Shown here in pieces: positions 17,805 to 27,233 of a stretch of DNA of 64,000 bases. Positions within the stretch are counted from its first letter, which is position 1; the number at the start of each line of letters is the position of its first letter. Made by a program: the position numbers and the translations under genes. The notes beneath the pieces are model-generated. The model saw only the letters and a program-made list of their open reading frames with translations. It was not told the origin of the DNA and did not search any database. The stretch comes from Haloglomus irregulare (GTDB lineage Archaea > Halobacteriota > Halobacteria > Halobacteriales > Haloarculaceae), in NCBI RefSeq assembly GCF_007421925.1, contig NZ_QMDX01000003.1, forward strand, positions 200,073 through 264,072, given 5' to 3'.

Positions 17805-18481
17805 CCTCGTCGGCGGATGCCCCGACCGTCCGGGCACAGATGAACCTCCCGGCGCTGGCGGTCGCCCTGCTGGTGCTCGTCGCCACGCTGGGCGCCGCGC
17901 TGACGCTGGCCGACGGTGCCTTCGCCGGTGCGTACCGCCAGCCGGAGGAGCGCCGGGTCGCGGTCGCGCTGTCCGAGCGGCTGGTCGCCGCCGACGCCGA
18001 CCACACCGCCCGCGCGAACGTGCTCGACCACGACCGGCTCGCCGCCGCCGATATCGGATCGCGGTTCCCGGTCGTCGGGGCCCACGACGTTCGGGTCCGG
18101 CTGGACGACCGGACGGTCCTCGCCCGCGGTGACGCCAGCGGCGGGGTGACGGTCCGCCGTGTGGTCCTCGTTCGGAACACCTCACGGGTCGAACGAACGC
18201 CCCCGCTCGCGGACAACGCGACCACGCTCCCCCGCCGGACCGACCGCGTCACCCTGGATATCGACCCCAGCCCGGGCGTGACGACGGTCCGGGCGAACGA
18301 CCGGGTCGTCCTGCACGACCCGGACGGCCTCGGCGGGACGTACCGCGTCCGGACCTCGCGATACGAGACGCTGCGGCTCTCGTTCACTGCGGCCGAGCCG
18401 CTCGAACGGGGCGACATCACCGTCGGCTACCGACCGGCACGGACGACGAAGGCCACGCTGGCGGTGACGGTCGATGGCTGA
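17801..18481 (+). CDS. Pilin-like/pseudopilin component
   Basis: A 226-residue protein. An N-terminal RAQMNLPALAVALLVLVATL resembles the prepilin leader plus assembly helix, followed by a long extracytoplasmic domain with repeated beta strands. It overlaps the next gene by 8 nt. No enzymatic motif is visible. It is placed in the pilus unit by leader type, strand and overlap. Confidence 0.6.
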   Translation: MTSSADAPTVRAQMNLPALAVALLVLVATLGAALTLADGAFAGAYRQPEERRVAVALSERLVAADADHTARANVLDHDRLAAADIGSRFPVVGAHDVRVRLDDRTVLARGDASGGVTVRRVVLVRNTSRVERTPPLADNATTLPRRTDRVTLDIDPSPGVTTVRANDRVVLHDPDGLGGTYRVRTSRYETLRLSFTAAEPLERGDITVGYRPARTTKATLAVTVDG

Positions 18482-18959
18482 GCGCGACCCGGCGCGGCGG
18501 ACCGCCCGCGGCCACGACCCCGCCGCTTCCGGTGGACCCCGCACCCGGCATACCACCGACCGGGGACAGCTCTCGCTGCCCGTCGTGGAGGCGGCCGTCG
18601 GCGTGACGCTCATCCTGGCCGTGGCGGTGACGCTCGCGGCCGGCGTCCCGGCAGCCGACACCCGAACCCCACAGCTGGAGGCGTACGCCGACGACGCCGC
18701 GACGGTGCTGGCCGGTGAGCCGCCACGACACCGGGGCGCCACCCGGCTGTCGGAGGTGACCCGGTCGGCGTCGGCGTTCGAGCGCGAACGCACGGCCCTC
18801 GACCGGCGGGTGGACCGTATCCTCCCCGACAACCTGCTCTACCGGGTCGAGACACCACACGGCGCGGTCGGGTTCCAGCGGCCGGCCGATGTACTGGTCG
18901 GGCGGGCGACGGTCACGAGCCTCGACGGCCCGGTGACCGTGGAGGTGTGGTATGCCTGA
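18474..18959 (+). CDS. Pilin-like small component
   Basis: A 161-residue protein with a 30-residue charged pre-region, then RGQLSLPVVEAAVGVTLILA, a typical haloarchaeal type IV pilin-like cleavage and helix region. The rest is a compact domain ending VTVEVWYA. It overlaps both neighbours by 8 nt. Function is inferred from context. Confidence 0.6.
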   Translation: MAERDPARRTARGHDPAASGGPRTRHTTDRGQLSLPVVEAAVGVTLILAVAVTLAAGVPAADTRTPQLEAYADDAATVLAGEPPRHRGATRLSEVTRSASAFERERTALDRRVDRILPDNLLYRVETPHGAVGFQRPADVLVGRATVTSLDGPVTVEVWYA

Positions 18960-19500
18960 GCCGCCGTCAGGGTCCGGCGCGGAGCGGCCCGAACGGGCAC
19001 AGCTGGTGCTCGCCGCGGCCGCGCTCATCGCGCTGGCGCTCGTACCGGTAGCCGTCGCCCACGTCCAACTGGGTTACCACCCCGACGTGGCCGCGAGCAC
19101 TGACTACGACGGCCACAGTGCGAACGCCGAGCGGTTCCTCGAGCGGGCGGTCCACGAGGCCGGCGCGAACGCGACCGGTCGGCCGTGGAGCGAGCGCGAC
19201 CGCGCGGTCGGGGCCGTCCGGGAGGACCTGGCGCCGCGACTCGACACGCTCGAGGCCTCGCAGGTCACCGAGGGGGTAGCGTACACGACCCGGTACAACC
19301 GCTCCGCCGCGGAGGGCTGGGGGGCCACGAACTGTCCCGGTGGCTCCGGACGGCAGTTCGGCCCCTGCGTGGCGGACCGGGGTGTCGTGGTGCAGGAGCG
19401 TGCGGGGGTGACTGTCGTCCTGGCCGTCGCGCTCGACGTCGAGGTGACGACGCCGCGGGGATACCGTGACCTGACGTTCGTCGTCCGCGTGGTCGGGTGA
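18952..19500 (+). CDS. Pilin-like component, last gene of the pilus cluster
   Basis: A 182-residue protein. After a short charged leader comes the helix QLVLAAAALIALALVPVAVA, then an extracytoplasmic domain with several N-x-S/T sites and two Cys (NCPGGSGRQFGPC) that could form a disulfide. It ends in a beta strand (LTFVVRVVG). It is the last gene of the unit; the next gene is on the other strand. Confidence 0.6.
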   Translation: MPEPPSGSGAERPERAQLVLAAAALIALALVPVAVAHVQLGYHPDVAASTDYDGHSANAERFLERAVHEAGANATGRPWSERDRAVGAVREDLAPRLDTLEASQVTEGVAYTTRYNRSAAEGWGATNCPGGSGRQFGPCVADRGVVVQERAGVTVVLAVALDVEVTTPRGYRDLTFVVRVVG

Positions 19501-19644
19501 GCGCCGTCGGTCGGTGCCCCGGTGACGACTCTCCGGCCCGGGGCTCCGCCCGGCTTCGACGCCCGGGTGTGCCGGCGACAGCGCAGCGGTGCCGGGTCCG
19601 CCCGCGTCCGGCAGAGCGGCCCGAACCGGCGTCCGACGACGGCG

Positions 19645-20191
19645 CTACTCCTCGGGCAGGGCCGCTTGCAGGCCGAACCAGTGCTCGACGGTGCCGTTCT
19701 CGTCGGGGACGGGGACGAGCGAGACTCGACTGGTGAACGGCGTGCCGTCGGCCCGGTAGTTGCACAGGTCGACCGTCGTGGCGTTCCAGTTGCGGAGCGC
19801 TCCGCGGAGTTCGTCGACGGCGGCAGGGTCGGTCCGAGGACCCTGGAGCCGCCGCAGGTTGTCACCCCGCAACTCCGCCAGCGAGTGGCCGGTGAGCCGC
19901 CGGGTCGCGTGATTCGCGTACAGCAGCGGGTTGTCGTGGTACGCCGCCCCGGTGAGGACGACCCCGATCGGTGCGTCAGCCAGCGTCCACGCCCGCCAGA
20001 CGAGCCGTCGCTCCCGCCCGGGCGGGTGCCGGCGGCTCGAACGTCTCGGGGTCCCTCCTCAGTCGTCCCGCGTCGAACCCGTGGTCCGCCGCGAGCCGTT
20101 CGACGGCCGACCGGAACTGCTCGCGCTCCGCAGTGAGGGCCTCCTGGAGCGCGGCGCGCAACTCCGGTCGGGGCCGGTACAGGTGGTCCAC
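19645..20191 (-). pseudogene. LOV/PAS-domain sensor protein with a 1-nt frameshift
   Basis: The first part (GTG at 20191, VDHLYRPRPELRAALQEALT) is helical and runs to FEPPAPAR. The frame then drifts to an early TGA at 19976. In the neighbouring frame the text continues as RERRLVWRAWTLADAPIGVV and an entire LOV-type PAS domain: YANHATRRLTG, GDNLRRLQGPRTD, NYRADGTPF and VEHWFGLQ, ending at 19645. One surplus base in the G/C run at about 20014-20026 explains it; without it the product is about 181 residues. The LOV core (GxNCRFLQ) reads GDNLRRLQ, so the photoactive Cys is Leu. An ATG at 20248 is an alternative start. Confidence 0.7.
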
Positions 20192-20272
20192 GGCGGTTAT
20201 GTGGGACGCAGCGCCATAGTCACGTCGCAGACACCCGGTCCGTGCCACGACGAACGAGCACCGGGCACCGGT

Positions 20273-21712
20273 TCATGAGGTCTCGGCGGTGTCCGACAGG
20301 CCCCGGTCGGCCAGGACCGCCTCCACGACGGCGAAGAAGTCGTGCTCGGGGTCCAGCGTGTTCGCGACGCCGTCGGTGATCGCCATCAGGCGCAGCACGA
20401 GCGTGAGGTCGGGCGGGAGTCTGAACGGCATCTCGTAGAACGCCTCCTCCAAGTCGTCGGCGAGCGACTCGAACTCCCGGGCGTCGAACTCGCCCGCCCG
20501 CGTGCACTCGACGAACCGTCCGACCACCTCGGTGAGGGCGTCGTCGTCGGTCCCCGCGACCGCCGGGTCGAGCGTCCCCAGTTCGACGAGCGTCTCGAGG
20601 ATGCCCTCGACGTCACCCCGCGTGATGGCCGCGAAGAACTCGACGATGCCGGCCCGTACGTCGGGGTCGATGGTGCCGGACATTCCGAAGTCGTAGAGGA
20701 CGATGGTCCCGTCGGGCTGGACCGCGACGTTCCCGGGGTGTGGGTCGGCGTGGAAGGCCCCGTCGACGAGCGTCATCTGCAGGTAGAGCTCCCGCAGTCT
20801 GTTCGCGAGGTCGGCGCGGTCGATGGCCATCGCGTCGAGCGCCTCGTGATCGGAGATCCTCGTCCCGCCGACGAACTCCATCGTCAGCACGCGCTCGCTG
20901 CTGTGCGAGTCGACGACGCCGGGTATCTCGACCCGGTCGTCGTCCGCGAAGTTCGCCCCGATGCGCTGCATCATCTCGGCCTCGCGCTCGTAGTCCAGCT
21001 CCTCGCGGATCGTGTCGCCGAACTGGTCGACGATGGTCTCGAGCGTGAACGCCCGGCCGTCGTCGAGGAACGCGGAGACCACCGGCACGGCGGACTCGAC
21101 GAGGCGCAGGTCCCGCTGGATGCGGGTCTCGACGTCCGGCCGCCGGATCTTCACCGCGACCGTCCCCCCGTCGAGCTCGGCGCGGTACACCTGCCCGAGG
21201 CTCGCGCCGGAGAGCGGCTCCCGGTCGAAGTCGTCGAACACCTCGTCGACGGGGCCGAGTTCGTCCTCGATGACGCCCTCGATGTGGTCCCAGGGCGCCG
21301 GCGGGACCTGGTCCTGCAGCTTCTCGAGGGCGTCGACGTACTCCTCCGGGACGAGGTCGGGCCGCACGGACAGCGTCTGGCCCAGCTTCACGAACGTCGG
21401 CCCGAGGTCGGTGAACACCGACCGGAGCTGCTCGCCACGCCGCTCGCGCTCGCCGCTCGAGGTGGTCCGCCGCTGGTCGCGCGTGAGCCCCGTCACGACC
21501 GGCGCGGTGGTCAGTGCAACCTCGGTCGCCCGCGGCGCGCTGGTGACGATGAGCGGGTCCTCGACGAACACGTCGAGACCCCGCCTCGACGCCTCGTACC
21601 CCTGTCGCGTCGCCTCGAGGCCCTTCGCGCCGAGCCTGAGTCCCTGCGAAGTGGCCGCGAGCCCCGTCTCGGCCGCGGAGATACCCTCCTCGAGGACGTG
21701 CTGGAATGGCAT
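20273..21712 (-). CDS. ABC1/UbiB-family atypical kinase (AarF-like)
   Basis: A 479-residue protein with the family hallmarks: the KxGQ motif (FVKLGQTLSVRPDLVPEEY), the Ala-rich loop (LSGASLGQVYRAEL), the VAIK-like VAVKIRRP, the catalytic DGAFHADPHPGNV and the DFG-equivalent LYDFGMSG. UbiB/ABC1 proteins are ATP-binding atypical kinases linked in other organisms to quinone or lipid metabolism. The start at 21712 (MPFQHVL) is preferred to 21727. The N-terminal 50 residues are a repeat-like amphipathic stretch (GLRLGAKGLEATRQGYEASR). It stands alone. Confidence 0.92.
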   Translation of the reverse strand: MPFQHVLEEGISAAETGLAATSQGLRLGAKGLEATRQGYEASRRGLDVFVEDPLIVTSAPRATEVALTTAPVVTGLTRDQRRTTSSGERERRGEQLRSVFTDLGPTFVKLGQTLSVRPDLVPEEYVDALEKLQDQVPPAPWDHIEGVIEDELGPVDEVFDDFDREPLSGASLGQVYRAELDGGTVAVKIRRPDVETRIQRDLRLVESAVPVVSAFLDDGRAFTLETIVDQFGDTIREELDYEREAEMMQRIGANFADDDRVEIPGVVDSHSSERVLTMEFVGGTRISDHEALDAMAIDRADLANRLRELYLQMTLVDGAFHADPHPGNVAVQPDGTIVLYDFGMSGTIDPDVRAGIVEFFAAITRGDVEGILETLVELGTLDPAVAGTDDDALTEVVGRFVECTRAGEFDAREFESLADDLEEAFYEMPFRLPPDLTLVLRLMAITDGVANTLDPEHDFFAVVEAVLADRGLSDTAETS

Positions 21713-22311
21713 GGCTGGACAGTACATGCTCTACGGTCGCCGCATGGCTGAATCTTCCGCAGGCAATCAGCGGTGGTCTCAACTAGCCGGGTCGCCGGTC
21801 GGGGGTGCGCTGCTGTCGGTCCTCCGCTGTGTCCGTAGTGGCGAGTTCACGGTGACGGCTCACGAGCGGAGCGACCCCTCCCGCTCGGACCCCACCGGCA
21901 CCGGGGGCCGCATCTCTGCTCACGAGGCCGCATCATGTCCCATGGTAACGTGGTCGATCTTCGCTACTGTACCCTGGCCGTCGGCGTGGGGCTCGGGTGA
22001 CTGACGGCTGCCATCCGGATCCGGCGAGACGGAACCGGCGACGCCCCGCGAGGGAGGGTGGACGACCGCTCCAGCACGGCCAGGGGATCAGTCTCTGGCT
22101 GGTACAGTGGAGTGTCTCAGCCCTGGGCGGGCCCGTCGATTTCGACTCCGACGACGGCGGCACGACCGTCACGGTCAGCTTCCTGCCGCCGACACCTGAC
22201 CGGCGGCCGCCACGGCGAGTCCCGTACGTGTCGGTGCCGCATGCTCACTTCAAGAGCCGTTCAGGGACGGGACAACCGCAAACCGGGCGTAGCCACACCA
22301 CATGGATAGCT
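21713..22311. other. Intergenic region holding a kinase remnant
   Basis: About 600 nt between the divergent ABC1 and secreted-protein genes. The only coding-like signal is the histidine-kinase tail fragment listed separately. The rest shows no supported gene. Confidence 0.5.
22054..22191 (+). pseudogene. Histidine kinase C-terminal remnant (HATPase G2 box)
   Basis: The frame reads EGGRPLQHGQGISLWLVQWS and then VSALGGPVDFDSDDGGTTVT. This matches the end of haloarchaeal sensor kinases (ETPLEHGSGLGLWLV-type G2 box and final beta strands). No H-box, N-box or sensor domain is found upstream in any frame I checked, so it is a fragment of about 45 codons. The frame remains open into the downstream secreted-protein gene, which has its own start and signal peptide. 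Confidence 0.55.
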
Positions 22312-23265
22312 ATGGAATCCGACTCTCGGGTCGCCCTGGTGGGAGCGGCGGTGCTCGTCGTCGCGCTGGCGCTCGCGGCCGCGCCTGCGGCGGCGGACGA
22401 CGATGACGACGACATCGGTGTCGCGACGGGCGACGGCCGCAACTCGACGATCGACCTGAGCGCCTCGGGCAACCTCAGCGGGCAGAGCGGCTCCGGGAGC
22501 ATCGACTGCGAGGGCCAGCCCACACACCACGAGTGCGATAAGGGCGGTAGCGCCGACACGTCGGCCGGGTCGGTCGACTACACCGGCGACAACTACGGGA
22601 ACGACAGCAGCCAGCGCTACGGCGGCGGCGACGAGGTCACCGTCGCGAGCGGCGGCGAGCGGGTGACCGTCGAGTTCGACTGTGCATCGCAGACGACTCC
22701 CGGAGGGGACGACTGCACGGTCAACGTCACGTCCTCGCAGGGCGACGCGCCCGGGCCGCTGGGCGAGAGCGACGGCGACGACGAGGACGACGCCGACGAC
22801 GTGCCCGGGAGCGCCTCCGCCGAGGTCGGCGTTGCCGACGGCGAGGGGCTCAACTCGACGTTGGCCGCCGGCTACGAGGGCGAGACCGAGGATGGGAGCA
22901 GCGAGGGTGCGGTCGACTGCGTCGGCCGGCCCACGCATCACTCCTGTGACAAGGGTGGCGAGCTGACCTTCGGCCCGCTCTCGGTCGACTACGTCGGCGA
23001 CAACTACGCCGACGACGATGACCAGCGCTTCGGCGGCGGCGACCGGTTCGTCGTCGTGGGCGGCGGCCAGCAGCTCCGCGTCGGCTTCGACTGTGCCTTC
23101 GACACTAGCCCGTCCGAGGAGACGTGTGACGTCGACATCGGGTCCTCGCAGGGCGACGCGCCCGGACAGGGGCCCGAGGAGGACGACGAACCCGGCGACG
23201 AGCGCTCCGAGGCGGGCGAGGAGAACGGCGAGGACGACGAGAACCGGGACGGGAACGCGCGGTAG
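22312..23265 (+). CDS. Secreted acidic protein with two Cys-containing repeats
   Basis: A 317-residue protein. A signal peptide ([20 protein letters not shown]) is followed by an Asp-rich mature part built of two similar units of about 100 residues. Each unit has DCxGxPTHHxCDKGG, then VDYxGDNYxxDxxQRxGGGD, a further Cys pair (FDC...C-x-V) and the closing SSQGDAPG. Each has four Cys, so two disulfides per unit are plausible. The tail is Glu/Asp/Gly-rich and disordered. The family is unknown to me. ATG at 22312 is chosen because the signal peptide follows it directly. Confidence 0.7.
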   Translation: MESDSRVALVGAAVLVVALALAAAPAAADDDDDDIGVATGDGRNSTIDLSASGNLSGQSGSGSIDCEGQPTHHECDKGGSADTSAGSVDYTGDNYGNDSSQRYGGGDEVTVASGGERVTVEFDCASQTTPGGDDCTVNVTSSQGDAPGPLGESDGDDEDDADDVPGSASAEVGVADGEGLNSTLAAGYEGETEDGSSEGAVDCVGRPTHHSCDKGGELTFGPLSVDYVGDNYADDDDQRFGGGDRFVVVGGGQQLRVGFDCAFDTSPSEETCDVDIGSSQGDAPGQGPEEDDEPGDERSEAGEENGEDDENRDGNAR

Positions 23266-23458
23266 GCCGGTCGGACGCCCTTCACCGACCGGCGCGCCGT
23301 GGACGACCGCCTCCAGCGGCTCCGGACCGGGCGCCGGCGCTCCGGGGCGGAGCCAGCAGAACCCCGGCGAGACGGGCGGAATCGACGCGAACCTCCAGTT
23401 CACGACGGACACCCCGCCACAGAGCGAGGTGGCGATCGCGAGCGCGCGTCCGCACGGC

Positions 23459-24184
23459 TCAGGGGAGGAGCTGCCGCTTCACCACGTCCGGCAGCAGTTC
23501 GGAGAGCCCGGCGACCAGCCGCCAGCGGCGTGTGACGAACGCCCTGGCCTTCCGCTTGCGTATCGCCCGGTGGATCTGGCTCGCGGCCGTCTCGGGCGAG
23601 CAGATCCAGAACGTCCCGCCCGCGAGGTCGGTGTCGACGAACCCGGGCTCGATGGTCGTCACGTGGACGTCGGCGTCCCGGCTCCGGGCCCGGTAGCGGA
23701 GCCCGTCGCAGTAGCCCGAGACGAACGCCTTCGACGCCGGGTACGCCGGCACGTCGCCGACGGACATGTGTGCCGCGACCGAGGAGATGCCGACCAGGTG
23801 CCCGTGCCCCTGCTGTTCGAACCGGTCCACCGCGGCCGTCGCGAGGGCGACGAACCCGCGGACGTTCACCTCGACCGCCTGCCGTTCGGTCTCCCACTCC
23901 AGTTCCGGGTTCGGGTCGCCGACCCCCGCGCAGAGGACGACCACGTCGACCGCGTCCATCGCGTCGACGAGTTCGTGGAACCCCTCTCGGGCGTCGGCCG
24001 TCCCGGTCACGTCCATCCTCGCCACGCAGGCCTGCGTCGGGAGCTGGTCGCCGATGCGTTCCAGTCGCTCGCGCCGGCGGGCGGCCAGCCCGACCTCGTA
24101 GCTGTTGTCGGCGAACTCGCGAGCCAGCGCTTCCACGATACCGGAGGAGGCCCCGATGACGATGGCCGAGGGGGTGTCGCTCGT
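23459..24184 (-). pseudogene. SDR-family oxidoreductase with start codon changed to ACG
   Basis: The core is a classical SDR of about 241 residues: [44 protein letters not shown], the active-site region [20 protein letters not shown] (Ser, Tyr-x3-Lys) and [12 protein letters not shown]. At the place where the family begins MSDTPSA the codon is ACG (24184-24182). The glycine motif is also altered (GASSGIV instead of GASSGIG). The nearest in-frame alternatives are GTG at 24232 or a distant ATG at 24466, neither with family-like residues. It may be unexpressed, or expressed from GTG 24232 with 16 extra residues. Confidence 0.65.
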
Positions 24185-24232
24185 ACCCCGGCACTGGCGG
24201 GGGCGCGGTGTCGACCCCCCGGAACCAGTCAC

Positions 24233-24544
24233 GGTCGCCCAGTGGCGGCCACCGGGACCCGAACGCCCCGCGTCGACGGCGAGCCCCACGTCCGCGTTCG
24301 GCCCTGGAACGGTGTGACGGCAGTGGACGACACGACGGACCGCGCTCCCCGGACCATCACCCGTCGTCACGATCCGACCGTCCTCTCGGCCGTCGCCTCG
24401 CCGAGCGTCGATGGACGCGACCCGACCCGTCCGCCGACGCGACCCGGTGTAGGGGCTCACCGGCAACCGCTCTTGACAGCGAGTGCCGACTCACGGTCCG
24501 TAACGCGGGATAACTTAAGTAGTCCTCTGGTTGCATGCTTGCTC
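24233..24544. other. Divergent intergenic region with transducer promoter
   Basis: Between the SDR and the first transducer. The A+T-rich TAACTTAAGTAG at 24511-24522, about 27 nt before the transducer ATG, is a good TATA box. No gene is supported in the rest. Confidence 0.5.
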
Positions 24545-26458
24545 ATGTCCGCCGAGTCGGGACGGTCGGCGCTCGAACGGTACATCGAGAACACGCCGAA
24601 CGGAACCGAAATCCCGGGGGAGTCGTTCAGAAATCGCCATCGTGGCATCCTGCTGTTCACCACGGCACTCCTCCCGCTCGTGTTCCTCATCAGCCGGATG
24701 CGCGGCGTCGAGTCCGTCACCGGGGCCGAACTACCCGCGATTCCGCTCACACACTCGGTCGCCGGCATCGGGCTCATCGCAGCATTGCTCGCGGCCGCTG
24801 CGGTTCCGCAGCTACCGCGCCGCGCTCGGTCCGCCCTCAGCGCGGGGGCGTTCATGACCGTCGGTGCCGTCCTCGCCTACTTCACCGGCGGGTTCATCGA
24901 GGCGCACTTCCTCTACTTCGTCGGTGTCGGCGTCGTCGCCCTCTACGAGGACTGGGTCCCGTTCGGGATCACCATCGCCTACGTGGCGACGCAACACAGC
25001 GTCTTCGGGCTGATAGAGTGGTTCACCGTGTACAACCACCCGGCGGCGATGGCGAACCCCGTCGTCTGGGGCGGGATTCACGCGGTCGGCGTCCTGATGC
25101 TGGCGACGTCGATCACGTTCCTCTGGCAGTCGCTGGCGATCCAGCGCCGGCAGGCTCGCCGCAAGATCCAAGAGAAGCTCGACGAGGCGGAGGAGGCGCG
25201 AGAGCTGGCCGAGGAGAAACAGGAGGAGGCCGCCAGACAGAAGGAGGAGATGGCGACGCTGAACACCGAGTTGGAGGAGACCGCGGCCGAGTTCCAGTCG
25301 ACGATGGTCGCGTGCGCCGACGGCGACCTCACCCGGCGGCTGGACGCCGGTACCGACAACGAGGCGATGGCGTCGATCGCGCAGGCGTTCAACGATATGA
25401 TCGGCGACGTCGAGCGGACGATGGCGGATATCCAGTCGTTCGCCGATACCGTCTCGACTGCCAGTACCGACGTCGCGAGCCGGTCGACGGAGATCAAGCA
25501 GTCGAGTATGGACGTCGAGCAGTCCGTCTCGCGAGTCGCCTCGCGTGCCGAGGAGCAGGACGAGCAGCTACAGACCGTCGCCAGCGAGGTCGGCGACCTC
25601 TCGGCGACCGTCGAGGAGGTGGCGTCGTCCTCCGAGGAGGTCGCGGCGACGGCCGCCACGGCGGTCGACCGTGGGGAGACCGGCCAGGAGTACGCCCACA
25701 CGGCCACGGACGAACTGGACGCGATCCGGTCCCAGGCCGACGAGGTAACCGAGGAGATGGCGGCGCTGAACGACCGGATGGACGAGATCAGCGAGATCGT
25801 CGGCATGATCAGCAACATCACCGAGCAGACCAATATCCTCGCGCTGAACGCCTCGATCGAGGCCGCAAAGGCGGACACGAACGGCGACGGGTTCGCCGTC
25901 GTCGCCGACGAGGTCAAACAGCTGGCAGAGGAGGCCGCCGACGCGACCGCCGAGATCGAGCAGCGGATCGAGTCGGCCCGCACGGTGACCGACGAAACGA
26001 TGACCAGCATCGAGCGGATGAGCGAGCAGGTCGAGACGGGCACCGAGACGATCGACGAGACGATCTCGATGTTCGACGAGATCGCCGTCGCGATCGAGGA
26101 GGCCGAGAACGGTATCGCCGAGATCAGCGAGGCGGCCGATGACCAGGCGGCATCCGCCGAGGAGATCGCATCGATGGTCGACAGCGTGGCAGCGACGAGT
26201 CAGTCCACCTCCAGCGAGTCGAGTGACGTCGCGGAGCGGACGGCGAGCCAGGTGGAGTCGCTGGAGAACACGGTCACCGAGGTCGAGGAACTCGCCGACA
26301 TGGCACGCGAGCTCTCGGAGCAGGTTGCCGTCTTCGATACGGCAGTCGGCGACGAGGCCGGTGAGGCGGCGTCGGCGTCATCGACGGCGGCACAGGCCGA
26401 CGACGTGGACGTGGTGTCATCGGGACGGCCACCGGCACACACGGACGGCGGGCGCTGA
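24545..26458 (+). CDS. Membrane-bound chemotaxis transducer (MCP) with His-containing multi-helix sensor
   Basis: A 637-residue transducer. Residues 34-200 hold about six membrane helices with conserved-looking His ([36 protein letters not shown]). A coiled coil (210-255), a HAMP-like segment ([20 protein letters not shown]) and the long signalling hairpin with tip [19 protein letters not shown] follow. Glu-rich, methylatable-type helices flank the tip. The input domain looks like the integral, possibly haem-linked O2-type sensors of HtrVIII-like transducers; haem binding is my inference. The frame is open upstream, but ATG 24545 fits the TATA box. Confidence 0.85.
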   Translation: MSAESGRSALERYIENTPNGTEIPGESFRNRHRGILLFTTALLPLVFLISRMRGVESVTGAELPAIPLTHSVAGIGLIAALLAAAAVPQLPRRARSALSAGAFMTVGAVLAYFTGGFIEAHFLYFVGVGVVALYEDWVPFGITIAYVATQHSVFGLIEWFTVYNHPAAMANPVVWGGIHAVGVLMLATSITFLWQSLAIQRRQARRKIQEKLDEAEEARELAEEKQEEAARQKEEMATLNTELEETAAEFQSTMVACADGDLTRRLDAGTDNEAMASIAQAFNDMIGDVERTMADIQSFADTVSTASTDVASRSTEIKQSSMDVEQSVSRVASRAEEQDEQLQTVASEVGDLSATVEEVASSSEEVAATAATAVDRGETGQEYAHTATDELDAIRSQADEVTEEMAALNDRMDEISEIVGMISNITEQTNILALNASIEAAKADTNGDGFAVVADEVKQLAEEAADATAEIEQRIESARTVTDETMTSIERMSEQVETGTETIDETISMFDEIAVAIEEAENGIAEISEAADDQAASAEEIASMVDSVAATSQSTSSESSDVAERTASQVESLENTVTEVEELADMARELSEQVAVFDTAVGDEAGEAASASSTAAQADDVDVVSSGRPPAHTDGGR

Positions 26459-26903
26459 AACCCCCTCCCCGAACGCGCGACCCCCTTACGACCGACGACC
26501 TCCGGAACCGTAGTGCCCCCGAGCGGCCGGTCGTCACGAACCCGCCGCTGCCGGTCCCGTACGCGGCACGTGCCCCCGTTCGTCTGTGGTCGGCGCCGAT
26601 GACGCTGCCCGCATCTCGGCCGCAATGGCTACCCTACAGCCGCTCGCCGGGTACTCCTTGCCGGGCGGCGACCGTGGCCCGTTCGCAGCCGCCACCGAAC
26701 TGCCGCTCGACTACTGCCCGGGCCGTGACGGACTCGGCCCCTCGCGGTCTCCGTCGGCCGAGGTCCCGCTGCCTAACTGGTCACCGGCCATCGAGGGACC
26801 ACCGAGGAGACAGGGACCCGTGTGGTGGTCCGACTCGCAGAACCCGGCCACTGAGCTATCAGTTCCGACCGCGTTCGAGGCCGTCCTGTCCTGATGCCCG
26901 TGT
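26459..26903. other. Intergenic region, nothing recognised
   Basis: About 445 nt of G+C-rich DNA between the first transducer and the small membrane protein. A frame at 26586-26894 is open but reads as low-complexity Pro/Arg/Ser text without family features, so I leave it unannotated. Confidence 0.5.
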
Positions 26904-27233
26904 TCAGGAGGTCCCGATAACGAACAGGTTCCAGCCGGTCACGGTTCCGCCGGTGACGACGAGCGCGAGCGGCAGGGCGACGCGGCCCGGGGTCGGGGCG
27001 AGCCGCCAGACGATGAAGAACCCCCCTATGACGACCGTCTTCAGTCCGATCAGGCCCGCCGGCCCGTACGCCTCCAGCGCCGGCCCGGCGACCGGCCCCC
27101 CTTCGGCGACACTCGCCGTCGACAGGCCGACCAGGGTCGCCACAGTGTCCCCCACGCCGTACAGGAGCACCGCTGCCACCCAGAGCAGCCCCACGCGCTC
27201 GGACAACCAGCCCACCGGACCCTCCTCGCCCAT
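26904..27233 (-). CDS. Small three- or four-helix membrane protein
   Basis: A 109-residue hydrophobic protein: VGLLWVAAVLLYGVGDTVAT, then GLIGLKTVVIGGFFIVW and VALPLALVVTGGTVTGWNLF. The GVGDTVAT..VAEGGPVAGP pattern recalls a common haloarchaeal small membrane family (DUF5658-like), but I cannot confirm it. It sits convergently after the first transducer and divergently from the second. No role is assigned. Confidence 0.6.
   Translation of the reverse strand: MGEEGPVGWLSERVGLLWVAAVLLYGVGDTVATLVGLSTASVAEGGPVAGPALEAYGPAGLIGLKTVVIGGFFIVWRLAPTPGRVALPLALVVTGGTVTGWNLFVIGTS

Noticed and set aside
23018-24544. Very long N-terminal extension of the first transducer in the same open frame
   Set aside because: The upstream text is antisense to the SDR gene and Arg/Pro-rich. 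The ATG at 24545 lies the right distance from a TATA box and begins family-like sequence.
26586-26894. Open frame of 102 codons between the transducer and the small membrane protein
   Set aside because: No acidic bias, no family pattern, and no promoter; it looks like chance openness.
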